Below are positions 10,981-23,723 of a stretch of 64,000 nucleotides of DNA, in pieces. The DNA is from Epiperipatus broadwayi (lineage: Eukaryota; Onychophora; Udeonychophora; Euonychophora; Peripatidae): positions 2,137,001 through 2,201,000 of the forward strand of contig JAQFVV010006294.1 of NCBI GenBank assembly GCA_028023455.1. Direction: 5' to 3'. A program made the translations under genes and the position numbers. Position 1 is the stretch's first letter. Each line of letters opens with the position of its first letter. The notes beneath the pieces were generated by a model, which saw nothing but the letters and a program-made list of their open reading frames with translations, was not told the DNA's origin and did no database searches.

Positions 10981-13469
10981 TAACCACAAGCTCTATTAAC
11001 AAAAATACTTTCACTTGTTTATGTTCAATAATAAAATATTTGCATTGTATTATATTTTTAATGCTTATTAATGATATATTATATATATGATACTTTATTA
11101 TATAGTTTTCACAATTAGGGATTTAGTCAGGAATTACTTAAAGAAAAAAAATTTTAATTTTTATACTTAGATTGTTTATTCAATACATTTGTAGAAGCAC
11201 TTAAAATAGACTAGCACTTTATTTTGTTTAATCATAGGTTATGTTATATAACTATAAAAAATAATCAAACATTTGGTTTGTTCTACTAGATCCATTTTTT
11301 AGAATTTTTCAATAGTGCAATCATGCAGGGAAAATAATATCGTTATCATGAAATTTGTTAAGAATTAAATATTTTGGTATTAATAATATCCTTTTAAAAA
11401 GTATGCCTTTTACTCATTGTTTTTCTTAGATTTAGACCGTAGTATGAATTATGGATCAATAAATTCGTTTTTAGCTAAAGAATGCATCCAAGAAAAAGTG
11501 TTTAGTAAAACTTGTAAAAAGATAATATGGCATCTAAAAAAAAGATAATATCATTATTAAAAATAGGAAAAGCTATTTAGTAAAACATGCAAAAAGATAA
11601 TGTGGCATAATAAATAAAAATAACATTACTAAAAAAAATTGGTACAACATAGCATCAATCCCAGACCTCATATTTCAAAGACAACAACTCTACCAGTACT
11701 CTAAACTAAATAACACATTTAAACTTGGAGAAATATTATTGATAAATATAATCTGATCATATGTACAATTGTTATAATTATGAGACAATATTTTTAAAAT
11801 AAGTTTTATTTTTACATAAATTATTAATATTAATATGCAGTTGAGTTCATGCCTAGAAATTTGAGGTTTGGAAAATTGCCACAAATAAATTTAAATAAAG
11901 AAGTATTCATCATCATTAAATAAAAAATATTTACACTTGGAAAATATTTCTAAAAATAAAATGATTCCAAAATTAAACATTTTTATTTACATGTAAATTT
12001 CATTAATTATCTTAGTACCTTGGTGCCCCCATGATAAAGTGCCTTTGTGCCCTGTACAATTTGCACACCTGCATGTGGTAACTCTGTTTGGATGAGAGAA
12101 CTAAACTATCTGCTACCAAAAAAAAATAACGAAAATCTTATCTACACAAATAAGATTAATATAATTGGATAATGGAAAAAAGTTTAAGACATATAAATCA
12201 TTTATGGCATTATGAAAATGGAACTCCAGATGTAGATAGTATTAGTGTTGAATTGGCATATAATGATGAAAATTTTATTGTGAAGGAGGAGGAATACACT
12301 GTGGATACAGATCAAACCAGAACAATGATCTAACTAAGGATCAAACGACTAAACCAATGGAAGATCATGTTATATCAAGTGTGCTCCAACAAGAAGGGTT
12401 ATAATTTCACAAGAAGAGGAAGAAAACCTTTTTTCAAGAAGAGCACACATATGCAGAAAACCTGAAAAAATAGAGAATTACATGAGTGATTAAGAGTATT
12501 ATTTCTAGAGTAGAGATGAGGAGTGAACTGTCTGTGTATGTATTGTTTATACGTGCAATGTAAATAAAGTTATTATTTAATCATGAATAAACATGTGAAC
12601 AGTATATGAATAAAATATCCCCTTATTATTCTTCCGCTATTTAGAAAATCTACATATGCCATTCATATAACACCCACTTATGCTAATGAGAAATAAAGTT
12701 ACGCATATGTTTCACAAACTACATTAGCAGTGGGTTGTCTGCATATTGTTAATATTATAACTGCTGTAGTTTAACTTAATCTTTATAACATATATGTATA
12801 TATTGCAGTCTTACCAGAATTAGTGTGTGAAGAACTTTCTTCGAGATGTAATGTAATGGATTATAATTATCTAGAGTGCATGTGCAGAAATTAATGCACA
12901 CAAGGAGCAGCTTATATATAGACTTTTACAAATTTCTAATGAAGTTTCTAATTTTTATTTATGCTTTATTCCTTTTTCTATTTATTATTTAACATTGAAT
13001 AAATTTGTTTGCTCCCTCAAATTGTACTGAAATTACCCAATGCTTTCCTGGCTGGTATTGAGATGATAATAATAATATCCTGGGATATAGGAAAAACAAA
13101 TAGGTATCATTGAAAAAATTAGAGACTGAAATGTGACTGGGATGAACATATCATGAAAAGAGTTAATAATACAGAGTTGAAGTCTTAAAGTGTATCCAAG
13201 AGATTGTAAAAAGATCCAGAAAGAGACTTCATGTAAGATGGATAGATGAAATAAAAAAATTTGTTGGTGGCATGGAGAGGCTATTTATTGGAGAAACTAG
13301 ATTAAACTTAGTGAGACCTTCATCTTGAAATGCATCAATAATGTTTGAAAATATATACTTACATATTGTTTTCCTGAAAGTTTGTGATGATGGTGTTCTA
13401 GTTGTATTTTTATATTGGACTATCAGGAAGAACCTCATAGATAAGTATATTAAAGTTCTACTGATTGCT
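10981..13469. other. AT-rich spacer, no recognised gene
   Basis: A less AT-rich piece at 12180-12560 resembles a decayed coding or retroelement 3' stretch (short plus frame with many Asp/Glu codons around 12220-12330, then AATAAA-like signals near 12560-12590), but no motif identifies it. The rest is featureless. Confidence 0.35.
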
Positions 13470-13712
13470 GCCTTTGGCAGGATAGCTCAGTTGGTTAGAG
13501 TGTTACCTTAAAATTCAATACTCAAGAATCTAAGGGTCCAGGTTTGAATACCATGCTAGTACTGTCACTGGTCAGGCCAGCAACATCTGAAGAAGAGAGG
13601 AGAATATCTTTTGAAACGTTGTGCATATACTAACCTGTTTGGTGTGATATTACTAACATTTTAATGTATTTGGAATATTTAAATAAAGTTAATTTTTTTC
13701 TAAAGACATTCA
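13470..13712 (+). mobile_element. tRNA-derived SINE with CTGAAGA...GAAACGT body
   Basis: The head 13476-13560 has a polymerase III A box (TAGCTCAGTTGG at 13484-13495) and B box (GGTTTGAATACC about 13541-13552), spaced as in a tRNA gene but with a degraded anticodon arm, so it is a tRNA-derived promoter and not a functional tRNA. Downstream is the body motif CTGAAGAAG (from about 13589) ... GAAACGT (about 13614), then an AT-rich tail with AATAAA-like sequence. A similar body motif occurs at 55440-55690. Confidence 0.6.
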
Positions 13713-16596
13713 ATGCTCATATTAGATGATGGAAAGTCCAATATAAAAATACAAAAAAAAAAATACTTACATGTCATTCCTTACAACTGAGACAATGAAA
13801 ACGTGCCATAAATAAATGGTCCAGGATTTACAAAATGTGAAAGAACTATATATTTGTTCTGCAAATATCTTTGTTTGCCCAAGAATAGATTTTTAAATCA
13901 TCCTAAAATACTTTTTTTTGTTGCTTTATTATTGAAATATTTTCTAAATAATCTATCTTTAATAATACATCTAAGTACTTATTGATAGCATTTTCTGTAT
14001 GCAACTTTGATATTGGTATTAGTGAAAAAATTAAATGCTGGGGAGATTATAAAGATAGCTTTTATATTTTAATTTTATTTTTAAAGATTACACTTTTTAT
14101 TGCAAGTCAGGTTGAAGTACCTTAATAATAATTTGATCATCATCATTTATAGTTCCCTATTAACTTCCTCTTCAACAAAGTGAATTCATGCATATCAAAT
14201 TCAGAATAACATCCTAAAATAATGAAATCTCTTATAGCACTAAAATCTATCTTTAATTAGACATGAAATAATCTCATACTAAAAATATTAAACAGAATAT
14301 AGGTTTAAAAATTTCAGTGGTTATTCCTGCCATTTAAAAACAAATTTAATTTTCAGTAATTATCTTATAAGCTTATCTTTAAAAATGTAAAATGAATGAG
14401 TGTATAATTTACATAATATCACATATTTGGACAATGTAGCATTAATTAAAAAAACATATGGGATAACCTACTATGACATGATTGGTCATGATAGGTCAAA
14501 GTGAGAAAAAAATCATCAGTGAAGTTGGTGGTAAAAATACATAATTCCAGTTTTTTTTTTTATAGTAGATATAAAGTTCAAGAAGTCAATATTATATGCT
14601 AATATTATATATTTATGTTATAAAACCAGGAAATAAAGTTTTCCAGCTAATATATTGAAGTTAAATATTTGTCTATATATATATTCACTTCATTTTTAGC
14701 AATTGACTTGATTAAAACTGTTTGTTGTGTGTAAATGGATGTGAATGAAGTCACATAAATTACATTGAAACATACTTTATTCACTTTAGTTTTAGTTTTC
14801 GCAGTATCTTTTAGTCTACATTGTTGAAGTATTGGATATATATATAATAAGCAACAGATAGTAATTAAAATTTGTATTTATTTAAAAAATACTTTCTTTA
14901 AAAAAAAGTAGTTATATTTTATTCCAGATATATAACAAATTAGCCAATTTCTTTTGCCAATTTATTAAAACTTAAATCGAAAGAAACAGAAATCGATTTT
15001 ATATCTATTTTATTAAAAGAAAAATATTCTTTTTTGTTTCATGTTAAAACCTAAAAGCTTTTAATTTTTTAATAGAATATTTTCTTTCGCATTAATTCTG
15101 TTATAATTTAAGTAAAAGTTAATTTTGTAAAAATATATACAAAACTATTCAAACAGAATTTATTCAAGTGATAAGTAAACTAGTGGCCAGAAGAATTTAA
15201 TAAGAGAATTTTTTTTTTTTTAATAAAAATAAGAATTTTTAATATAGATAAGATGAATTCATTGAATATCCTTATCAGCAAAAGTTTAATCAATATTTCT
15301 CAAAAAATTTTAATCAGAGAAATTCCTAAAAAACTTTTAATAAAAAAAATTTGGAAACCTTTTGTTTAGATTTAATATAAAAACATAGTAAAAGATGTTT
15401 TTAGGGTCTTCAAATCAGTCACTGCTGAAAGTTGTGTTTGTAAAACCAGGAAGGACAAGCCATAGAATAAAGGGATAAAACTGCCAATCCATTCAGTTAG
15501 TTGTTCATGTGTGTTCCAACTTGAAGTTCATCCGTGTCACTACTACTAGAAAGCCAATCATTTGCTTATTGTTTTAAAAAGTACCTACCTAGGTAGGTAA
15601 TGTAAAAATAAAATACATGTCATCTATCTTAGAGAATCCAATAATTAGCCTGATTGAATAGACCTAAAAAGTTTTATAAACCAAAAAGCTTCACCAACAA
15701 AGTAAGTATCCTGAGAAGTGAATGGAATAAAAAAAAACTTACTCTGCACATTAAGATGTTTAAAGCTCTGTCTGAAAAATATGCTAAAAGAAATTCTGAA
15801 AAAAAATATAATCTCTAGAGAAGCTATGTGCCTTATTCCTCAACAAAGTTATGTTTAAAACTCTGATCAGTCATTTTTGGACTATCACCATAGACATGGC
15901 CATGGAAAAAAATGTCAGTAACTTATTTCTATATTTGCTTGTTAGTGTATAATTGTCATTTTGTATTAATGTTTTCATGATTATGTATGTTACTTTTAAT
16001 TTCGTGTATTCAATTCTCCATTGTATAATTAGTGATTGAGTATGTCCTTCATTAGCTCCCTATATTATATAAAAGATATCTTTTATATGTGTATAATGAA
16101 TAGAGTGATATTTATGCAACTATACTTTCTAAATAATAGTAACTCTAGCATTCTCAATTTGTTGAGATTGTGTGAAAATTATAAATTGCTTAAATGCCAC
16201 ATACTGCCCCCCCCCTACTCGTATTTTATTTTATTTGATAATTTTGCTGTTTATTATGTGTTTCATTTATCAGGTTAAGCAGTTAAGAGTAAAATTTTGG
16301 ATTCAGTTAAAAATATAAACAAAATGAACAGTCAGAGGAATGAGAAGAGAAATATGACTAAGTTATCAAAAGAAAGATTTTACATGATAATACAGTAGCA
16401 AGGATAGAATTTTTTAGTTGTCACTAGTAACAACTAGATGGGTTAGAACAATGCTATTAGTTGTTTAAATATAACCTATACATTTCTAGTTACCTCAGCT
16501 TGCCACAGAAAACATTCAATACTTTTTATTACTAGTAATTTTCTACTGTGAGTTTTGATAAATAATGTATGTTACTGTTCAGAGAGTAATTCTAAA
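13713..16596. other. AT-rich spacer with one 18-bp perfect palindrome
   Basis: 15582-15599 reads TACCTACCTAGGTAGGTA, a perfect palindrome of unknown meaning. A C-run at 16207-16214. Frames such as 16036-16278 show no family signature. Confidence 0.4.
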
Positions 16597-16960
16597 TTAC
16601 TTCTCTACCTTTACCATTATCTCACATCTTATTTCTCTTACTTCTGCTCTGAGTTCTTTAATTTCTGTTTTAACCTGACTAATTTCTTCCTTCAATTCTG
16701 CTTTGAGTTCTAACTGACTTTGTTCAAATTTCTGACACAATTCTTGTAGACTTTGTTTAATTTCTTGACGCATTTCTTTTATCAATTCTGCTTTGAATTC
16801 AGCTTTAAGCTCCTGTTGGCTTTGTTCAAATTTCTGACACAATTCTTCTTTAAACTCTTGCATCATATTCATCATCATTCGCGTCTCAGATACTTCTTCT
16901 TTCTCTTTTTCCACTAACTGGGGATTTTAAAAGTATATTGGGCTTTCTTTCGGATCCATT
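16597..16960 (-). pseudogene. Coiled-coil ORF, possible gag-like N-terminus
   Basis: Minus frame with 105 codons of highly charged heptad-like sequence. Two ~35-residue blocks both contain ELCQKFEQSQ (residues about 24-33 and 58-67) followed by Glu/Lys-rich helix, so an internal duplication built the coiled coil. The frame continues upstream in the same phase, through one in-frame TAA near 16928, to an ATG near 16960 starting MDPKESPIYF, which is the more natural eukaryotic start; the GTG at 16914 is not. It lies downstream of a TATA/initiator promoter on the same strand, and I infer an LTR-retrotransposon gag relic, but no zinc knuckle, protease or RT follows. It could equally be a domesticated or host coiled-coil exon. 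Confidence 0.4.
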
Positions 16961-18480
16961 TTCGAAAATTTCAATTTCAAAGTACTAGCGCTTATGTTAA
17001 ACTAAATTTAAATACAACTTATTTATTTATTTTTCTTACTAAGACGGAAACTCACGCTAACTCCACCCTTTTAGTCCTTTTCATTACCCGTTCTAACACC
17101 TTAGCTCCACCCAAAACATCTAATTGATTCTGATTTGATAGCATATATGTCAAAATCTCTTTTCATTTCGAAAAAAAAAAGTTTTTGGTCAATTCTTTTT
17201 TTTAAAATTAAAGCACTTTTACATACGTAATTTAACTTTTTAGATTTTTATTTTCAACAAGAACAAAGTATTTAATTAACTGTCATTTATGACAAGTTCG
17301 TCCCACGTTGGGTAAAGCCATTTGAACCGAGTTCGAATATGTGTGCATTCGAAACACCGGCCTCTTAGGCAGAGAAGAACATACTCGGAGGGTATGGATG
17401 CCCAAACGATAGCTATAAAGTATATAACTAGCATTACATTTCCAGGACATAGCTTCTTCTCGGCTGTTGAGTTCAACACCAAATCCAAAGCACTTTTTTG
17501 TTTGTGTATAAACACGGGTGCCAGCTGTATATTCTAAAAGAATACTAAAAGAATAGACAACGCACTTTGAACAGTGGCCACTAACTCAATGCCTAAATCC
17601 ACGACTAGCTCAGCTGTTTGTAATCACTAATACATTATACTTAGTTAGTAATTAAAAGAATTGATAAAAGAATTTGTTAAAAAGAATTGATAAAAAGAAT
17701 TGACGACAAATAAAGTTTAATTTTAAAGATAATTTATTCACTAACATTTATTTACTAAATTTAAACATTTTATACTTCTAATAAAACACACGCATATTTT
17801 AAATTAACATTCTAAATAGTTTAAATATTCTTGAATATTTTCATAACAGAACACTGGGAATTTATCTACTGTGACTAATAATATTGATATAAGGATCACG
17901 CACATATTAACTCATGCACACACATAATAATGATAATAAAGGACTACATAGCATTTGAAATTTAATCACACACATCAATAGTTCATTTATGTATGATATA
18001 GAGTTCATATAATTAGACTCTTGAAAGATTCGTACGAATTAATGCAATGCAATGGCTATTACAGTATAAACGAAATAAGCAAATGTTTTTACCTAGGCTT
18101 TTGAATGTAGACGTAGAATTTTGTTCTCTTTGGTTGCTGCTTTCGGTGAGGATATTTCCATTATGAATGCTTACCAGCCGGCTGGGACGTTTCCTTGCTG
18201 AGTTTCCTGATTTTCACGATTATTACTATCGGAGACAAATAGATACTGACGGAGATTTTCTAAGATGTTAAGCTGACATTATTTAACGAGCAGATCTGCT
18301 GTTTTCTAGGACATCTGGGCTGGAGGTAAACGTGCGTTCCCAAGATCTTCTCAACACTGCATTTCGTTTGTTAACTGATCAATTAATTTCTGAACTGCAC
18401 TACTCAATTACTTTGTGAACTGATTGTCTCAACTGATTGTCCGATAAAATATTCAGTATTTATACCAATGAAGTGTTTTC
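16961..18480 (-). mobile_element. Possible LTR/5' leader region of a retroelement
   Basis: This stretch is less AT-rich than its surroundings, begins on minus with a promoter (see 18424-18468) and leads into the coiled-coil ORF. No second LTR copy, clear primer-binding site or target duplication was found, so the retroelement reading is an inference. The opposing frames at 17276-17537 overlap each other and show no known family. Confidence 0.25.
18424..18468 (-). promoter_or_regulatory. TATA box plus TCAGTT initiator-like promoter
   Basis: On minus GGTATAAATACT (complement of 18457-18468) is followed about 28 nt downstream by TCAGTTGAG, and TCAGTT recurs 13 nt later. TATAAA at -30 with a TCAGT initiator is a known animal polymerase II core-promoter layout, common in LTR retrotransposons of arthropods. 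Transcription would run toward the coiled-coil ORF. Confidence 0.45.
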
Positions 18481-18599
18481 TTTTCAATATCCTCCGGCAA
18501 ATATCTGTTGTCGAAATTCTTTATCAATTAATCCTTTGATAAACGTGTTTTGGAAGATTGCTTAATTAGTAATAGCCATGCAGAGATGTTGTTTTATAT

Positions 18600-19959
18600 T
18601 TTAATTAATAACCATTGCCGTGTTTTTTAATAATAATCTTCTTTAACTTTCATTTATTTATAATAACATTTATTCTATTGTTGACAATCGCACATATATA
18701 CGCACATATATTTTTAATACAATTTACTATTTAGTTTTAACATTATTTTTTCTTTAATTAAACTTGAATGAAAAGAGATTTGTATGTTTTAACTTTTTAA
18801 ATTATATTTTTACGAATACTAATAAAAACTCTTTACTTCCTTTTATAACCCTTAGTTTAATTTCTCTAACGAAACACCCCTCTCCCCTTCTGATTAATTA
18901 ATTGTAGCTTTTTTATTTCAAAACTAACGCTAGAAAACTATTTGATTCTTATCCTTTTCTAAAACAAACTGCAATAAACTCTTCAACGTTTAATTTTATG
19001 TTTTTCTTTTATGAACGATTATTTTAATATAATTTTAGATAAAATTATATGTGCCTATATCAATATAGGTACAATATATATATATATATTGTTAAAAGAT
19101 TGTCTTGACAACAGTTTGAGATTGTTATTGATATTAGCATTTTAATTATATATATATATAATACATTATTGGAGTGCAGTTATAATTGTAGTTTGAATAT
19201 TGCAATTGAATATTTGTTAGTCTGCTTTCAGAACAGCTTATATTTTCCTGTTTAATGAAGTTTATTTAAAGTTTCTTGTATCAATAATTTTATTCTATAG
19301 TCAAGTTGCAATCTTTAGTGTCTACATAAACATATTAGACCATAATTAAACGTGGATTTCTAAACTTTATTGTTAAAAGAAGGTTGCCTTGGACAACAGT
19401 TTTGTGATTGTTATTGATATTAGTCTTGTTTAAGTGTTGACTGCTTTCAATGAATATATATATATATTAATTTTTAAAAAAACCCACAAAATAATTTTGC
19501 AGCTTATCAAATATTAAAGGTTGGTAATATAAATCTATTCATAAAATATCCAAGTTATCATAGTATTATTTTAGACACTATTGTTTTATGAATAGGTATA
19601 CCCATATCAAATATAAATATATGTAATGATAAACTGCTACAAATATATAATAAATTACAGAATAATCTAAGTTTAAATTACAAACCAAACACACCATTTT
19701 AGGTCTAGAAGTCTGATAAACTGCTATAAATATATAATAAATTACATAACAACCAATGTTTAAATTTACATGGAGATGAAAAAATGAATTCACTTTTCAT
19801 CAGATTAAAACAATAATAAGTTTAAGAATAAAATATTAAATGCTAACATGGCTGCCAGTATAAATGTTTAATTTGGCAGTTGTCGAAAAAAATGTATAAT
19901 TTATTACAAATAGTTTTATTCTTAGAATTTAATAGTTAGTAATAGCTGTTGATATTAAC
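18600..19959. repeat. AT-rich spacer with short dispersed and tandem repeats
   Basis: A ~50-bp block (TTAAAAGA, TTG, CAACAGTTT, GATTGTTATTGATATTAG) occurs at 19091-19138 and 19373-19427. A second block (GATAAACTGCTAYAAATATAT then AATAAATTACA) occurs at 19628 and 19724, a 96-bp tandem pair. (AT)n tracts lie at 19074-19090, 19149-19162 and 19454-19466. Confidence 0.5.
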
Positions 19960-21580
19960 ATGTCTCAGAAGATAAGATACAATAGTTTTCTAGACATCGG
20001 CATAATCTCTGAGAAATCACTTATAGCAAATTTAGAATCAACTAGTCATCTTAAAGCCCAAGCATTTTGCAGAAAAGATAAAAATCTGAAAATCTTAAGT
20101 AAAATAAAAAATAATGATAATATGAAAAAAACTGTCAACAACCTTTGTGCTCTCCATGAAGTTAAAAAAGATAATATAGTAAAAAAAAAACAGTAAAAAA
20201 AAATGTTGCAAAAATCAATAACAATAATAAAGTTCTGTCAATCTCAGAAAAAAATAGTCCCCATTGAAGTTACACAGAAAAATGCTACATGAGTTGAGCA
20301 AATGGAATACATTCAAGAAAATGAAAAGAACAAAGTTGTGCTCAATAATGCCAATTTTAGTACACAAAACATGTTACAAAAATTTTAATATCTTAACATT
20401 TCTCAATGATAATAGTGTTTCAGTTTCTCAAAAATAAAGAAAAAAGACAAAAATTATGTTAAAAACAAACAAACAAAAAATTCAACATTTAGTTCTAATA
20501 ACAATACAAATTTTTTAAATTTTAATTCTATTAGAACAAATAAAGAAACTAATAAACCTAAACATGCATCCTTCAAATTAAATGATTACTGGTGAAAGAT
20601 ATTTGCAAATAGTTTCTTACTTACCACAACAATTATTAACATGATAGAAAACTATGATCCATCAGATAATCAACCAGTATTATCTCATTCTTCACTATCT
20701 GATTATTTAGAAGAGCTCCAGAAATATAACATGAACAAAAACATTAAATCAGCAGTTACTTTCTCAGCAACATCATTTATAGCATTTTTCAAAACAACAG
20801 CATGATGAGGCAGAGAAGATAATTAAGCATCTAAATTTTAAAAAGGTTATATTATGTAACTAAAGATCCAAATCTAATTGTACATGAATTCATGATCGCA
20901 TCAGGCATGCTTCTGATTTCACAGAAGAAGTGCTGCAAAAAATATAACTGAAATTGCTCATCATAAGTGTATTAAGAGAACTTACTCCAAACAGAAAATT
21001 TGAAAATCCAACTAACTCTTGGAAGATCACATTAAAAATGAAGCAGGAACATGTATCAGATGAATTTCCACATCGTATTTTTATGTGATCAATTCCCATT
21101 ACAGTTAATATTAAGTGTCAGCTATCCCTTTGCGTCAAATGTTCCAAAATTGGACATATTGCTCCTCAATGCAATGTTGGAAATTGCAACAGTTGTGGCA
21201 AAATTGACATACTTTATCACTTGTGCAATAATAATCATAAAACTACTTCATGGACAAGTGTAGCTTCTAAAAATAGCATTCCCACCTTAGACATAAGTTG
21301 TCATATTAGCAATAAGATTTTATCTGAAATATAATCCACAGGTATGGTCTATCAAGAATCAGATGTAACACAATCCAGTCAAGGTTGCTGTACCAGTAAC
21401 ACTTTAAGATATATTACCAGTATTGCAGTCAAGGCAAGCCATAAGTCTGGCTTATCAAGAATCTGATGTAGCACAATCCAGTCAAAGATGCAGCACCAGT
21501 AATACTTTAAGATATACCACCAGTATATTGATGTCATAAGAATTAATCTCAAAATTCACTTATTGATAATCATTTACAAC
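19960..21580 (+). pseudogene. LINE 1 ORF1 (zinc-knuckle protein), broken
   Basis: Decayed first ORF of an L1/Tx1-like non-LTR retrotransposon. An open piece at 19960-20196 is Lys/Asn-rich; 20640-20800 is another. At about 21120-21250 a frame reads a CCHC knuckle, CVKCSKIGHIAPQC, followed by a second Cys/His cluster (NCNSCGK...HLC). ORF1 proteins of this class bind RNA and act as chaperones in target-primed reverse transcription. Multiple stops and frameshifts separate the pieces. After the knuckle a ~107-bp segment is tandemly duplicated (21348-21560). Confidence 0.55.
21348..21530 (+). repeat. ~107-bp tandem duplication inside LINE 1 ORF1 tail
   Basis: ATCAAGAATCAGATGTAACA...CAATCCAGTCAAGG...ACTTTAAGATATATTACCAG from 21348 recurs from 21454 with a few substitutions. 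In one frame both copies read YQESDV(T/A)QSSQ..., so the repeat was in phase with ORF1 coding. Confidence 0.6.
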
Positions 21581-21819
21581 AATCTATGAATTTGAACAAT
21601 AGTCATACACAGAATTCAGTTCTGTGCCATAAGCAAAATACTACATACATTAAAAATTATCCAGAACTAAAAATAAAACCAAATTATGAAGCACCTAATA
21701 AAATTATATCCTCTGCCAATAAAAATAGAAAAGGAGCTACAATACCTGATTCCAACACCAAACATGCCAGCAAAAAGCATCATTCTAATTTTTCAAAACA
21801 TAATACGTCAAGCATAAAA

Positions 21820-23131
21820 ATGGTTACAATAAATGTGCAAGGTCTTAACTCATACAATATAATCTCCAGCTAGGTCAATCACCATGCTGATATTTTTGTC
21901 ATTATAGAAACAAAAAATACTTTATCAACCAAACCAATCATTGTTAACAAGCTAAACAGTAAATACATATTTATACATAAGCCCAACATCGGACCAGCAC
22001 AAGAAGTTGGTATTCCAATTAATACACAACTTCCACCAATAAGATTAAAAATAATTTTCATGTCAGTTAATGCAATCATTATTGTCTTTATTTCTCAGTC
22101 GCAGTTATATTATCTTATAGCAATATACTCATGCCAAAAAGCAAAAGACATCATAAATATTCTCATTGCCCAAAGTAAAATCCTACATAAGCCTGATTTA
22201 ACTATCAGATGTGGTGATTTTAATTTCTCCTATAATGATCCCCATCCACTTTGAAACTAAAGCCCAATGAACTGGCCTTGCTACCACTACTATTCTTCTA
22301 TCCTCCAAATGCTGTTTCATTTATTGGAGGTCAAGAATCTTCTCTCTTTGATCTCTTTTTTGTTTCTCCTACTGATCTCAAAACTTTATTTCACTTGTCT
22401 AATATTTCCTTCTCTGACCATATCTGTGTAACTCTCACCCAAAGTACTCTTCAAAATAAACCAACAATTTATAAATTTACATTCAAGCAGCAAATTCCCA
22501 ATGAATTTAAATTAACTATTGATCATATCTCTAATATTAATGCCAATAAATATTTTTATCAGCTGCAGAACTTCTCTTCAATTGAAATATGGACACTAAA
22601 TAATTGTTGTTTTGATCGACTAACAGATTATCATTCAAATGATCTTATAAAACAACATATTGATAACATCAATTCAACTCTTCAAATTATAACAAAATTT
22701 AATAATGCAAAACTCCTTATTTATAAGCTGCAAACTGAAGCTAAACATCTAACTGCTTTTCATAACCAAAATGCCAAGGTATTTAGGCTTGGAAAAGTAA
22801 TCCCTAATCTTTCAGCACTAATAAAAACTACAGTAAATTATACCAAATCACCCCATAACTTATGCTTATAGTATTCTAATTCTATTGAGAGAAAATATGT
22901 GTCTGGCAACATTGATATTGAACTTTTTAATCACTTAAAAACACTCTTACAGCAGTTGATAATCATCTATCCTCCATCAACTGTAACATGCAGCTTCCTC
23001 AAAATTATTACATCTCAAAGCAACAAATTCTTGATGAAATTATGCACATACATTTACACACCTCACTAGCAAATGATCTTATTACAGCTAATATTTATAA
23101 GGATCTAAATTATATTATCTCCCCATTCTAC
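21820..23131 (+). pseudogene. LINE 1 ORF2, APE-type endonuclease part
   Basis: Starts at ATG 21820 with MVTINVQGLNS, the usual opening of AP-endonuclease-like domains in L1/Tx1-type ORF2, followed by an Ile/Glu-Thr-Lys block (IIETK at about 21904), GDFN near 22210 and a SDH motif (FSDHICVT) near 22410. These are the conserved endonuclease motifs that nick target DNA. The reading frame breaks at about 21872, 22250 and 22870. Codons up to about 23131 lead toward the RT domain but are interrupted there by a family C foldback. Confidence 0.7.
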
Positions 23132-23144
23132 ATAAGTATTATAA

Positions 23145-23710
23145 ACTGTAATAGCTAAACAGCATCAAGCTGTTGCACATGCGTTTTGCAAATTTTAACT
23201 ATAAATGACTGAATACAAACACTTCAAACACATGATAAAGTCTTTGGGAAAAGATAGAATGGCCTATCTATCTTTTCGAACCCAAACTCTTTTGTATGGG
23301 CAAATCTTAAGTGTCTGAAAGTGAAAGCGTGAAGATATTAAATAATCACTTTAAATTACTTTTACATGCTTGAATGAATGACGCTGGTGAAAATTACTAG
23401 AATTTACGATACATCATTCTTATTTGAAATAAAATATATGTAAATAAATCAATTATTTTATATAGCACGAAGTTTTATAAACTGTAATAGCTAAACAACA
23501 TTAAGCTGTTGCACATGCGCTTTGCAGATTTTAACTATAAATGACTGAATACAAACACTTCAAATACTTCTCCCAAAGACTTTATCATGTGTTTGAAGTG
23601 TTTGTATTCAGTCATTTATAGTTAAAATCTGCAAAGTGCATGTGTAACAGCTTAATGCTGTTTAGCTATTACAGTTTATAAAACTTCACGCTATATAAAA
23701 TAATTGATTT
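23145..23710. mobile_element. Family C foldback inserted in LINE 1, 13-bp target duplication
   Basis: ATAAGTATTATAA at 23132-23144 and 23711-23723 flank 566 bp that splits the LINE frame. The right half is a near-perfect inverted repeat: 23444-23570 pairs with 23585-23712, with shared blocks such as AAACTGTAATAGCTAAACA and TTTTAACTATAAATGACTG. The left half (23145-23300) is a further, partly diverged copy with an internal hairpin AAAAGATAGA...TCTATCTTTT. Relatives lie at 31971-32120 and 59018-59408. No coding sequence or hammerhead core is seen. It shares the foldback form and ~13-bp duplication with the HHR families. Confidence 0.8.
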
Positions 23711-23723
23711 ATAAGTATTATAA

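Noticed and set aside
13476-13560. Functional tRNA gene
   Set aside because: A and B boxes are present, but acceptor and anticodon stems do not pair; downstream SINE body and tail are present.
17276-17537. Overlapping 71-79 codon frames on both strands
   Set aside because: Mutually overlapping, no recognisable domain; best explained by locally lower AT content in a possible retroelement leader.
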